NCBI GenBank assembly: GCA_002494625.1
Contig: DACH01000001.1
Coordinates: 62,001 to 126,000, forward strand
Length of the DNA stretch: 64,000 bases
Direction of reading: 5' to 3'
Origin: Archaeoglobus sp. UBA234
GTDB lineage: Archaea; Halobacteriota; Archaeoglobi; Archaeoglobales; Archaeoglobaceae
The notes beneath the pieces are model-generated. The model was not told the origin of the DNA. It searched no databases and saw nothing but the letters and a program-made list of their open reading frames with translations. Shown here one piece after another: positions 52,249-61,027 of the stretch (its first letter is position 1; each line of letters begins with the position of its first letter). The position numbers and the translations under genes were made by a program.

Positions 52249-53307
52249 TTAGAGTAGATTTACAATAGAGCTCCTGTCACAGTGTATTTCTCCTCTTCTG
52301 ACTCTTCCATTTATCACCACTGCTTTCACACCAACATCTGCTCTTTTTAAAAGCTCTGCCTTCCTTCCCCAGAGTAAAACTCTGATTCTTCCAGTTTTAT
52401 CAGATACATAAATGTCTGAAAGTTTGATAGTTCTGTTTTCCTTCCTTAAAACTTTCAGAGTCCCAATACCACTTACTCTCCCCAGAATATTTACCTTCTT
52501 CCCTTCTTTAATCCCGGAAATTGTGTCAAAATACATTTCGACTGCTTCTTTTTTTCCTTCTTCCGTTTTGAACTCCATTAAAATATCTGAGTCAATTTTT
52601 AAATATATTCTCTGTCCAAATTCTGGATTTAAATCGAATTCTTTCGCCCTGCAACCTATGACCTTTATTCTCCCTTCTTTCTCATCTATTACTCCAAATC
52701 GGAGAATGCTCTCTCTTTTATCCAGACCCACCAGAATTCCTTCTATCTCTGTGCTGCCCATTTCGAGTATTACCACATCCAGCGGATCATTCACAGATAC
52801 TTCGAGCCTTTCACCCCATCTTCTGACAAACCCCTTAACTTCAATGTTACATCCCTCAAATATCTCACCAGTCCTCACAAGTTCCGCAGCTTCATTCCAT
52901 AGTGTGGCGATAATGCTTCCTGTTTCATCCTCAAGCACTACTTTTGCAAGCAAGCCCTCTCCGTCCTTAGTAGAATAGGCTCTTACCTGCTCAATACCAG
53001 CAACTTTACCTCTAAGCATGACTTTACCACTTTCTTTCTCAAGTTCTGAGATTTTTGAGAGAGGCATATAACCGAAACTATAGGCTGTTAGCCTGAAGGC
53101 TGTTTCCTGCTCTATGAGATTTCCAAAATGCTCCTTCACTTCGCAGTATTTCATGACGAATTCATTAAAGGATGCCCCCTGTAGAGTTCCGAGCGATTCA
53201 AATTTACTCCTCAGCTGTTCAATCTCGTTATCAGAGAGCTCATCAGAAAGTTTTTCAAATTCTGATAGTCTTCCTGAGTTATTTCCACTGTTTTCAGGTT
53301 TGCTCAC
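52249..53307 (-). CDS. RPA-like single-stranded-DNA-binding protein (OB folds)
   Basis: 352 residues. After an acidic helical N-terminus (~1-70), two OB-fold regions are readable: MLRGKVAGIEQVRAY...LLAKVVLEDETGSIIATLWNEAA (~92-170) and VNILGRVSGIGTLKVL...GRIRVLLWGRKAELL (~275-350). These strands and the LW(N/G)xxA turns are typical of archaeal RPA subunits and aOB proteins. No zinc finger is visible. It binds ssDNA in replication and repair, most likely as one of several RPA-type proteins. Confidence 0.83.
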   Translation of the reverse strand: MSKPENSGNNSGRLSEFEKLSDELSDNEIEQLRSKFESLGTLQGASFNEFVMKYCEVKEHFGNLIEQETAFRLTAYSFGYMPLSKISELEKESGKVMLRGKVAGIEQVRAYSTKDGEGLLAKVVLEDETGSIIATLWNEAAELVRTGEIFEGCNIEVKGFVRRWGERLEVSVNDPLDVVILEMGSTEIEGILVGLDKRESILRFGVIDEKEGRIKVIGCRAKEFDLNPEFGQRIYLKIDSDILMEFKTEEGKKEAVEMYFDTISGIKEGKKVNILGRVSGIGTLKVLRKENRTIKLSDIYVSDKTGRIRVLLWGRKAELLKRADVGVKAVVINGRVRRGEIHCDRSSIVNLL

Positions 53308-53459
53308 AGATTATGGTCAATTTCAAAATATTTTAGTTTTCTGGGAGTCGGGTTGGAAGATATCAGGTTCAGTCTTGGGAACTCTTTAATAGGGTGGACT
53401 CTCAAAAACTTCTTTGAAAAAGTTTATCAAAACAGTAACTGTGAAATGAGGGTGATGGT

Positions 53460-54317
53460 GTGAATCAAACTGGTAAAATCAGTAAGTTTGTCATTAAAAT
53501 CTTTATTCTGACTCTTATTCTATTCTCCGGATACTCCGTAGCCCCTTTGATTTCCGGCCTAAGTAACTCACAGGCTTCCAGCAGTATCCCATACCTGCTT
53601 TTAGTTTCCTTCCTGCAGGTAACTGTGATCAGCTATCCGATCCTGAAATCAGACTGGAGTGGTATTAAGCTTATCCTATCAACTTTTGTTATTTTTTATG
53701 GTATCACAACTCTCCTGACCCAGATAGAAACCCTTGTATTTCTCGATTACTTCTCGAAAATCCTGCCTCCTGAAACGGTTCCAAAGCTTTTTCTTCAGGG
53801 AACAGTAGTTGCAGCAATTTTCTCCCCGATGGCAGTAATAGTACATGGAAAAATCAGAGTCAAGCCCTATGGAAAAAATAATGAGGCTTTCAATAAAGTC
53901 AGAGAGCAAATATTCACTCTTACCTGGAAGTTTTCAGTGATTGCAATCATCTATGTTCTCATCTATATCTCATTCGGAATGTTTGTATTTATTCCCTTAG
54001 CGGGGGAGGCGTTCCAGCAGTACTACAGCAATTTACAGCTTCCTGCCTGGATTATTCCCTTCCAGTTGCTGAGAGGTACCCTATGGGGAGCTATCGCCTA
54101 TCTTATAATCCGGATGATGAAGGGGAGCAGAAGAGAGGTTGCCATTACGGTAGCATTTATCTTTTCCGTGCTCATGGGTTCACTTCTTCTCCTACCAAAC
54201 CCCTACATGCCTGAGAAAATCAGACTGGCTCACTTCGTTGAGGTTTCAACCTCAAACTTCCTCTTCGGCTTTATGACTGCCTTGATTTTCACAAGAAAAG
54301 AAGATAATAAAGATTAA
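53460..54317 (+). CDS. Hypothetical multi-pass membrane protein
   Basis: 285 residues with about seven hydrophobic segments. It begins with a hydrophobic stretch (residues ~9-32), then alternating helices; a basic loop (GKIRVKPYGKNN) lies mid-protein. No family recognised. The GTG start at 53460 follows GAGGGTGATG. The last 4 bp overlap the 3' end of the convergent Lhr gene. Confidence 0.65.
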   Translation: MNQTGKISKFVIKIFILTLILFSGYSVAPLISGLSNSQASSSIPYLLLVSFLQVTVISYPILKSDWSGIKLILSTFVIFYGITTLLTQIETLVFLDYFSKILPPETVPKLFLQGTVVAAIFSPMAVIVHGKIRVKPYGKNNEAFNKVREQIFTLTWKFSVIAIIYVLIYISFGMFVFIPLAGEAFQQYYSNLQLPAWIIPFQLLRGTLWGAIAYLIIRMMKGSRREVAITVAFIFSVLMGSLLLLPNPYMPEKIRLAHFVEVSTSNFLFGFMTALIFTRKEDNKD

Positions 54318-57007
54318 TCCCAGAAGCCTCTCGTCCTGATATATCTTTTTTCAGCCTCCATCAGCTCCAAAAAGAAGTCATCTTCCTTTTCATAATATTT
54401 TGAGAGGATCCTGCTGGCATTTTCAGCACCAACACCATGAGTATTCATCGCAAAAACAGCTCTTTTTCCATGGGAAAGAACGAGATTGGCTATTCTGTAA
54501 AGCTCCTTTTTCGGAATGTCTTCAAATTTTCTCCTTGCATTGAAGCATGCTATAAGTCCTGAACCACATCTGGGACACTGCAGTTTATCAATAAGCCTGA
54601 CAGGAGTTCTTACCGTGTATTTGCAGTTCAAGCAGTGGAAAACTGTAATCTCATCCTCAAGTCTCTTCCTGAAGATCTTCAGGAGAGCTTCAACCGGTTT
54701 TCCAGGAGAGAGTAAATCAAAGGCATGTTCCCTTGATGCAAGAGATATGGGACTAAGTGAATCGTAAACTTTAATCTTAATCTTATCTTCAAGCTGCTCA
54801 AGAATTTGCGATGTTCTGTCAACATCTAGCTTTTCTAAGAAGATTTCTCTAACCGCTTCACGAAATATCGGTGTATCTTTGAGCTTTATCACCAGTTTCT
54901 TCAGGTTAATGCGCGAGAGGTCAGTATCCTTTCTAAGATAGCCAAACTTTCTTGCAGAATTAACAACCTTCCATTGAAGTAGGTGTGTGTCGAGTAAAGA
55001 GCGTTCTGCAAGTTGAGGAACAGCCTCTGGACTTATTGAAAGAAGAGTTTTCATTACCTCCTCAGCACTGGCTGGAGTGAGCTTGATTCTGTATGGATCG
55101 ACCTCAATTCCAATGTTTCTTCCCTTTCTGGCAGACAAAAGTAAAGCTATTATTCTCCCGAGCGTTTCATTTACTCTGTGTCCGAAACAGCAATTTATCA
55201 CTGCAATGTTTTCCGAGCTTTCTATTGTGATAATCTTATCGGAGGGGACTTCAAATCCCTTTTCTATTTGTTCAGAGATAACATTCACCACAGTTCTAAC
55301 AGCCTCGTCATTTGTCAGAAATCTGGATTTGATATACCTGAAGGCATTCTCTTTCAAAATCTCAGCAATCTTCCTCCTGAGCTTTCCAACCTCAACAGCC
55401 ACCTCAAAGGGAACCGGAATTTCTTCACCCACCCATGATGGGATTGCTCCCTCTCGGGTTACGGGCTCTACCTTTACGACCTCATCCACCGCAAGAACTC
55501 TCCACAGCTCACCTTTTATAGCAAATACCTCTCCGCTGAAAGTTGAAAGAAAGCTCTCATCAAGGATACCTATCGTTTTCCCTGTTGTTACATCAACAAC
55601 CCTGTAACTTTTTTCATCCGGTATCATTGAGATGTTTTCATAAAAGTAATATCTGGTTTTTCTTCTTGAAGCTATCAACCCATTTTCGTAAAAAATAATA
55701 TTTCCCGCAGCAAGGAATTCACAGATTTCTTTGAATTCCTCGAAATCCAGATCTTTGAATGGATACGCCCTTTTTATAATCGAGTAAGCTTTAATGTCCT
55801 GAATTCTTCCATACTCAAGAGCAAGAGCAGAAATCTGGTTGGCGAGGGTGTCAAGACTTTTTAGATGGATTTTCAGCGGCTCAATTTCGCTATTAAGAGC
55901 TCTTGAAGATATAATCCAGGATTCCATTATATCATCAAAAGCTCTTGAAATGATATATCCTTTCGAGACTTTCTCTCTTCTGTGACCGCTTCTACCCACT
56001 CTCTGAATGAGCCTGGCAACCTCCCTCGGGCTGTTGAACTGAACGACCACATCAACATGGCCTATATCAATTCCAAGCTCCATGGAAGATGTGCATATAA
56101 GAGCCCTGAGCTCTCTTTCTGCAAACCTTCTTTCTGCCTCAATCCTTGCCTCCCTAGATAAAGAGCCGTGATGTACCTCAACATCAAGAATCGTCTTAAG
56201 CTTTAAGCCAAGTGCCTCTGCTGTTTGTCTTGTGTTAACAAAGATAAGGGCTGACCTGTGTTCCTCAACAATTTCCTTTATCTTCCTGAGTTCCGCTGCT
56301 ACTTCAGGCTCAACATTCAATTTTTCAGAAAGTCTTTCGTCCTCCTCCATAACCTCAGGCATGATAACCTCAAACCTGTACTCTTTTTCCGATTCGTCTC
56401 TAACTACAACCGCATCTGATGACAGAAAGCTGGAAACAGTCTCCTCAACGGTAGCTGAGAGACCAATCAACATGAAATCTGCCATCTCCCTCAATCTTTC
56501 GATCCCTACAGAGAGTTGAACACCTCTTTCACTGTCAGCCATCTCATGAATTTCATCGATAACGACATATCTCACATTGGAAAGAGCCTTTCTGAGCTTT
56601 TTACCCTGAAAGAGAATCTGAAAAGTTTCCGGAGTGGTTATGAGAATTTGAGGTGGCTTTAGACTCTGCCTCTTCCTTTCTGTCATCAGTGTGTCTCCAT
56701 GTCTTACCGCAACCGTGAAGCCAAGCTTTCGGGCAATATTCTCAAGTCTTCGAAGCATATCTCTGTTCAGAGCCTTGAGAGGGGTTATATAGAGAAAAAA
56801 GATGCCCTTCAAGTCCTTAATAGAGAGCATTTCATTCAGCACAGGAATAACAGCGGCCTCTGTCTTACCCGAGCCAGTAGGAGCTATTATGAGAACATCC
56901 CTACCTGCAGCTATCTCCTTAAAAGCCCTAATCTGAAAATCACTCAGATTTTCTATTCCAGCTGATTCAATTGCCTCTCTGAGTTCCTCCTTAATCCCCA
57001 ATTCCAT
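54314..57007 (-). CDS. lhr: Lhr-type ATP-dependent superfamily 2 helicase
   Basis: 897 residues. RecA1: APTGSGKTEAAVIP (Walker A), TTPETFQIL, VVIDEIHEMADSERGVQLS (DEIH box), GLSATVEETV. RecA2: VNTRQTAEALG, SSMELGIDIG, RLIQRVGRSGHR. The long C-terminal half has the Lhr winged-helix and beta-rich core and ends with a zinc-ribbon pair (HCLNCKYT ... QCPRCGSG), found in a group of archaeal Lhr proteins. It unwinds DNA or RNA-DNA hybrids with 3'-5' polarity, with a role in stress and repair. Its 5' side abuts rnpB on the same strand. Confidence 0.93.
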   Translation of the reverse strand: MELGIKEELREAIESAGIENLSDFQIRAFKEIAAGRDVLIIAPTGSGKTEAAVIPVLNEMLSIKDLKGIFFLYITPLKALNRDMLRRLENIARKLGFTVAVRHGDTLMTERKRQSLKPPQILITTPETFQILFQGKKLRKALSNVRYVVIDEIHEMADSERGVQLSVGIERLREMADFMLIGLSATVEETVSSFLSSDAVVVRDESEKEYRFEVIMPEVMEEDERLSEKLNVEPEVAAELRKIKEIVEEHRSALIFVNTRQTAEALGLKLKTILDVEVHHGSLSREARIEAERRFAERELRALICTSSMELGIDIGHVDVVVQFNSPREVARLIQRVGRSGHRREKVSKGYIISRAFDDIMESWIISSRALNSEIEPLKIHLKSLDTLANQISALALEYGRIQDIKAYSIIKRAYPFKDLDFEEFKEICEFLAAGNIIFYENGLIASRRKTRYYFYENISMIPDEKSYRVVDVTTGKTIGILDESFLSTFSGEVFAIKGELWRVLAVDEVVKVEPVTREGAIPSWVGEEIPVPFEVAVEVGKLRRKIAEILKENAFRYIKSRFLTNDEAVRTVVNVISEQIEKGFEVPSDKIITIESSENIAVINCCFGHRVNETLGRIIALLLSARKGRNIGIEVDPYRIKLTPASAEEVMKTLLSISPEAVPQLAERSLLDTHLLQWKVVNSARKFGYLRKDTDLSRINLKKLVIKLKDTPIFREAVREIFLEKLDVDRTSQILEQLEDKIKIKVYDSLSPISLASREHAFDLLSPGKPVEALLKIFRKRLEDEITVFHCLNCKYTVRTPVRLIDKLQCPRCGSGLIACFNARRKFEDIPKKELYRIANLVLSHGKRAVFAMNTHGVGAENASRILSKYYEKEDDFFLELMEAEKRYIRTRGFWD

Positions 57008-57045
57008 TGTAATTCCGAAGCTGAGAATTTCTGTTTATAACTTTT

Positions 57046-57316
57046 GGGTGGGAGTAGCGGTGGTAAGCCCCCTTCTGTTCCGGCGGCATCAGTCTGAGCG
57101 CATAAGCTTGCACCGGCGGGGTCGGAACGTTTCATCCCGCTTGGGTGACCTCTGCATTTGCTTCATCGCATTTCCCCAAGCGGGTATCGTTTCTGTGCCG
57201 TTGCCATGCCTCTCGGCATACTCCCTTGCGGGAGTCCGCCTCTTACGGTGGGGGGACTTTCCTCCTTTCGGTCAGCTTGTATGCTAACCGCAGGTTAGCC
57301 GCCCACCGCCTCTCCC
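57046..57316 (-). ncRNA. rnpB: RNase P RNA (A-type, archaeal)
   Basis: GC-rich ~270-nt block in an AT-rich gap. Minus-strand reading shows CR-I GGAGGAAAGTCC (within 57265-57250) and CR-V ACAGAAGGGGGCTTAC (57078-57063), the diagnostic 5' and 3' conserved blocks. The ends pair as helix P1 (GGGAG at 57316 with CTCCC at 57054-57050, extended by GGCGGTGG with CCACCGCT). Internal GCAACGGCACAGAAACGATACC fits the catalytic core. The RNA cuts 5' leaders from pre-tRNA with Pop5, Rpp30, Rpp21, Rpp29 and L7Ae. The exact 3' end is uncertain by a few nt. Confidence 0.93.
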
Positions 57317-57337
57317 TTTAACATATTACCTAAAAGA

Positions 57338-57349
57338 GTTAAATCTTTT
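57338..57349 (-). promoter_or_regulatory. Possible promoter of rnpB
   Basis: AAAAGATTTAAC on the minus strand is centred ~27 bp before the P1 helix start at 57316. Confidence 0.4.
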
Positions 57350-57428
57350 GTGGTGAGTAGTTGATAATTAGATATGTAATACGATTTTTCTCCATTTTTG
57401 GCTATAAAAAGTAAAAACTTATGCAATG

Positions 57429-58193
57429 CTATAATTTATCCCACATGATCCTCAACTTGTCCCTCGCAAGCAACACATAATCCCTGTCCCTCGAAAATAC
57501 TTCTAAGGTTATCGTTCCGTCATAGTACCTTTTTAAAACTTTTAGAATCTTTTCCCACTCGATACTACCGACACCCGGTGGAAGGTGCAGATCTCTTGAC
57601 TTATTGTTATCATGGAGGTGGACATGCTTCAGCCTATCATGAAATTTTCTGATGAAATCCTCTGGTTTCCTCCCGTGGAGGCTTGTATGACCTATATCAA
57701 GATGTAAATAGAGATCGGGCACAGCCATCAAAATCGAAGAGATGTTTTTAACTGTATCAAACCTTGTGTCCAGAGGTTCCAACATTAAGTTGATTCCGAA
57801 TCCTTTCGCTTCCTTCACAAGCTTTTTTAGTGTCTCAATCTGGAACTTTACACCCTCTTTGTCTGAGAACAAACCCCCAGGCCAGTTTACATGGATATTT
57901 ACATATTTTACTCCAAGCTCTGCAAAAATTTCAAAATATCTTTTCAACTCACTGACTGCAGCATCTCTCAATGTCTTAACGGGGGATCCTATAGGCATAT
58001 ACCATGCAGTATGGCCTATAACACCGAGATCGTATTTTTCAAGAAGTTTTCTCGTTTTACTGACATTAACTTTCTCTGGAGTGGCCCTATCCTCCTCCAA
58101 AAAGAGATCCACAAAATCAAAGTCATTCTTTCCGATCCATTCAATTTCCTTTAGTAAATTTTTCCTTGGGTGATTTGGGAAGCCAATTTTCAT
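57429..58193 (-). CDS. Sugar-phosphate isomerase/AP-endonuclease-type TIM-barrel protein
   Basis: 254 residues of the xylose-isomerase-like (AP_endonuc_2) fold. Metal-site features: VNIHVNWPG, LMLEPLD (Glu), LHLDIGHTSL (Asp, His) and HVHLHDNN (His) and ITLEVF (last Glu). They would hold up to three metals. The family includes sugar epimerases/isomerases and endonuclease IV; the short length and IGHTAWYMP loop favour an isomerase. No pathway genes are adjacent. Confidence 0.82.
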   Translation of the reverse strand: MKIGFPNHPRKNLLKEIEWIGKNDFDFVDLFLEEDRATPEKVNVSKTRKLLEKYDLGVIGHTAWYMPIGSPVKTLRDAAVSELKRYFEIFAELGVKYVNIHVNWPGGLFSDKEGVKFQIETLKKLVKEAKGFGINLMLEPLDTRFDTVKNISSILMAVPDLYLHLDIGHTSLHGRKPEDFIRKFHDRLKHVHLHDNNKSRDLHLPPGVGSIEWEKILKVLKRYYDGTITLEVFSRDRDYVLLARDKLRIMWDKL

Positions 58194-58503
58194 GATAGCT
58201 GATGGGGTTATCTGCTATAAATTTGTTGATTTGTGTATTTGGTATAGCTTTTTCGATATTTTCATTCCCCATTTACCCATTCATTTGCCCCAAAATTCTC
58301 TACTGTCAGATACAACCTCGAATAACACTTCCTGTATCAAATTTCCTAAGAATCTCAAGAAATGAGTGAAAAGTGTTTCTCAGACGGCACGAGAAGTCTT
58401 AGATGAATATTAAATCATAAAAGACTTGTTTGCGGTTAGATTGAAGATTGAAAACTGAAAATTGAAGCAAACTTTTATAAATTATCAAGATTATATGAAA
58501 CCT
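58194..58503. other. Intergenic region of about 310 bp
   Basis: AT-rich, divergent promoters. A TTTATAAAT box (58474-58482) lies 26 bp before the ATG at 58504. A purine-rich near-repeat TTGAAGATTGAAAACTGAAA sits at ~58441-58460. No RNA gene, ORF or stable hairpin that I can support. Confidence 0.4.
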
Positions 58504-59217
58504 ATGTCCATTTTTCAATCCATCTACAAAAAATTAGATGACTCCAAAGCTGTTTATGGAACCACAAGAATTGAACAAAATTCTATTTTCCCAGATGCGA
58601 GAAGTGCCCTTATTTTTGGATTGCCAATACCAAGAGCAGTTCTTAGATCTACAAAGCTTTTACACAATTATTGGAGAACTGCAAATCTTTTTTACCGATA
58701 TCTCGATACCTTAGCAGTTGAAATTGCACTTATTCTGGAGGAGGAAGGTTTTGACTCTTTACCAATATTTGGCTGTTTTCCTTTTCAGATAAGGGGATTA
58801 TACGAATATGCTGGATTTGTAGACCTCATTAGACTCGCAGCCAAATGTGGACTTGGAAAACTCTCGAAAAGTTCAATGCTCATAAATCCAGAATATGGTA
58901 CGAGGTTAATCTTGGCAGGAGTTCTTACAGAAGCCGAGTTAGATGAGATTAAAAGAGAGCCGGGGAATGGATGTCCAGAAGATTGCTTTGAGTGTATTAA
59001 GGCATGTCCAGCTAAAGCTCTTGAACCATATGGTATTGATGTTGAAAAATGCATAAGGACGCAGTCATTCTCCCCACTCTTTGTACACCTCTTAAAATCA
59101 GAAAATAGAAGACTCTCGCATAATGAAATTGAAATTCTCCAGCACATTACTGTTGTGGACGACCATAACTGGTATACTTGCATTGAATGTACAGCCAAAT
59201 GTCCAATGAATCTCTGA
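58504..59217 (+). CDS. QueG-like (epoxyqueuosine-reductase-related) double [4Fe-4S] protein
   Basis: 237 residues. The N-terminal part (~1-140) has DARSALIFGLP and LSKSSMLINPEYGTR, equivalents of the QueG DUF1730 region (usually GWIGKN..LxxPEYGS). The C-terminal part carries two cluster motifs: CPEDCFECIKACPAKA with a later Cys (KCIRTQ) and CIECTAKCP. Archaea do not make queuosine the bacterial way, so the true role is likely different. ATG at 58504 suits the TATA box; ATG at 58495 is an alternative. Its AT-richness exceeds that of neighbours. Confidence 0.72.
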   Translation: MSIFQSIYKKLDDSKAVYGTTRIEQNSIFPDARSALIFGLPIPRAVLRSTKLLHNYWRTANLFYRYLDTLAVEIALILEEEGFDSLPIFGCFPFQIRGLYEYAGFVDLIRLAAKCGLGKLSKSSMLINPEYGTRLILAGVLTEAELDEIKREPGNGCPEDCFECIKACPAKALEPYGIDVEKCIRTQSFSPLFVHLLKSENRRLSHNEIEILQHITVVDDHNWYTCIECTAKCPMNL

Positions 59218-59314
59218 ATACATTACAAAGAAATTTTTACCCAGTCTCCTCAGAATGTTACTTTTAGCTCCATGTATTTTCACCTTTATTTTATATCATA
59301 CCTTTTTATCATCC

Positions 59315-60478
59315 TCAACTTGGATCGCGAAAAGATTCAGAGTCGAGTAATTTTTGCAGTTCAGATATGAATTTATCAATATCCTTCTCGTTATTGTACA
59401 CATGCACAGAAACCCTCAATCCCCTTCCGCGTGCCGAAACAACGACATCTTTTTTATATAACTCCTGAACGATCTTTTCTGCATTTTCAAACCCTATCAC
59501 GGTAATACCCGACCTATATTTTCTATCAAGTGGTGATACTATTCGGAAACTCAGCCCCGAATTCAACTCTTCCAATTTTTCCACTAGATAATCCCCTAAC
59601 TCATATATTCTTCTTTCAACATTTTTCTTCCCAATCTCGTTTAACAAATCCAAAGCCCCACCCAAAGCGAAAATATTCGAAAAATGCGGACATCCTAATT
59701 CGAACACTGATGCTTCTTTTCTTAGATCCAATTTCCTGTTATCCATTAGAGAGGGATCTTTCACACTCTGCCAACCGGCAACAGGATAATCTACTTTTTC
59801 AAACCATTTTTTGCTAATGTAAAGAACACCAACCCCATAACCCGCCATCATCCATTTCAAGCCCGAGAAAACAAGAAAATCGATATTCGCCTTTCTAACA
59901 TCTATCGGCATAGCTCCTGCTGACTGGGTTGCGTTCACGACAAAAATTAAATCCCTATCTTTGCACAGTTTCCCCAGTTCAACCAAATCCTGTTTAAATC
60001 CGGTCTTATATTGGACATGACTGGTTACAAGAATTTTTGTATTGGAAGTGATATTTTTCTCAATTTCATCTATCGAATAAACAGCATTCTCAGGCTTAAC
60101 AAAACGAAGTGTATATTTGAGATTCAACCATGGAAGGGTTGAGGACGGGAACTCATCTTCCATCGTTATGACTTCCTTTCCATCGGGATCTTCTATCCCC
60201 TTCAACATTCCAGCTATCAAATTCATCCCATGGGAGGTGTTTAATGTGAAGGCAATTTCACTTTTATCAGCGTTTATTAGTTCTGCAACCTTCTTTCTAA
60301 TCTTTTCACGTTTTTCAAGCCATTCATCCCAGAGTAAATCGCCTTTTGTGAGAATTTCATCGTAGAATGTTTTTGCTTCTCTGGCAGACATGACAGAGAC
60401 TGGAGAAGCTTCTGCTGCATTGAGGTAAGCGAACTTTTTTGTTGCAGGAAAAAGATTCCTGATTTTATTCCAATCCAT
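59315..60478 (-). CDS. Class V aminotransferase (cysteine-desulfurase-like)
   Basis: 387 residues. Fold type I PLP enzyme of the NifS/CsdA group: FAYLNAAEASPVS, IAFTLNTSHGMNLIAG, VTSHVQYKTG, NATQSAGAMPIDV, VFSGLKWMMAGYGVG (PLP Lys of K-W). No clear reactive Cys loop is found before the C-terminal domain, so desulfurase activity is uncertain; isopenicillin-N-epimerase-like members share this pattern. The ATG at 60478 is 28 bp from ACTTATAAATG, which favours a leaderless start there over the upstream extension to 60496. Confidence 0.82.
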   Translation of the reverse strand: MDWNKIRNLFPATKKFAYLNAAEASPVSVMSAREAKTFYDEILTKGDLLWDEWLEKREKIRKKVAELINADKSEIAFTLNTSHGMNLIAGMLKGIEDPDGKEVITMEDEFPSSTLPWLNLKYTLRFVKPENAVYSIDEIEKNITSNTKILVTSHVQYKTGFKQDLVELGKLCKDRDLIFVVNATQSAGAMPIDVRKANIDFLVFSGLKWMMAGYGVGVLYISKKWFEKVDYPVAGWQSVKDPSLMDNRKLDLRKEASVFELGCPHFSNIFALGGALDLLNEIGKKNVERRIYELGDYLVEKLEELNSGLSFRIVSPLDRKYRSGITVIGFENAEKIVQELYKKDVVVSARGRGLRVSVHVYNNEKDIDKFISELQKLLDSESFRDPS

Positions 60479-60499
60479 TACAACAAATATATTCACTAC

Positions 60500-60511
60500 A
60501 TTTATAAGTTC
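60500..60511 (-). promoter_or_regulatory. TATA box of the class V aminotransferase gene
   Basis: CTTATAAATG on the minus strand, centred about 28 bp before the ATG at 60478; no ribosome binding site lies between. Confidence 0.5.
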
Positions 60512-60541
60512 TTTCCAAACCTCATCTTTTTTTGAAGTATT

Positions 60542-60860
60542 TCAGATTCCAAAACCTCCCTTAAAGTAATCCCTGAGTTCGTAGATACCAGTTTTGAGAG
60601 CTACAAAATCATTTTGCATGGCTGCTATGATGAGCTTCGCGAGCGTATAGTAATGCTTGCTAAATGGTCGAATTTATCTTTGCAGCAAGACTCGCTAACT
60701 TTGCCGGAATATCCGTGATTTTTGGTTGCCTGCCAACAACATCATTCAAAGTAATTCAGTCATATCAGAAAAATACCCGGTTGGCCTAATTACCACATAA
60801 TCAACCCTTAGATATTTCCCAGTTCTTCAACAAACTTTTCTCATGCCTTAGAAAATTACC
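60542..60860 (-). pseudogene. Decayed NmrA-like/SDR NAD(P)-binding protein, C-terminal remnant
   Basis: No intact frame, but minus-strand fragments in different frames read in order as one family: EKFVEEL, then VDYVVIRPTGYFSDM, then VVGRQPKITDIPAKLASLAAK, then IRPFSKHYYTLAKLIIAAMQ and NDFVALKTGIYELRDYF before a stop at 60544-60542. This is the C-terminal order of COG0702-type atypical SDR proteins (SGxDYxxIRPTG; KxTxIPxWL; TxDxVAPxYGxxxLxDYF). At least three frame changes or stops separate the pieces, so it is a relic. The N-terminal Rossmann part is not found. Confidence 0.7.
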
Positions 60861-61027
60861 ATTATCCCTTTAATTACAAGTTTTCCTGTCTTAGAAAGTT
60901 CAAGCTATGGTAGTTTCCACTCTAAAATCTCAATATGATGATAAAATCACGACAAAATGTAAACTACAAATCTCCTAATCCACCATTTCAACAAATATTT
61001 ATTCAGCCCCCCATAAACAACCAAGCA

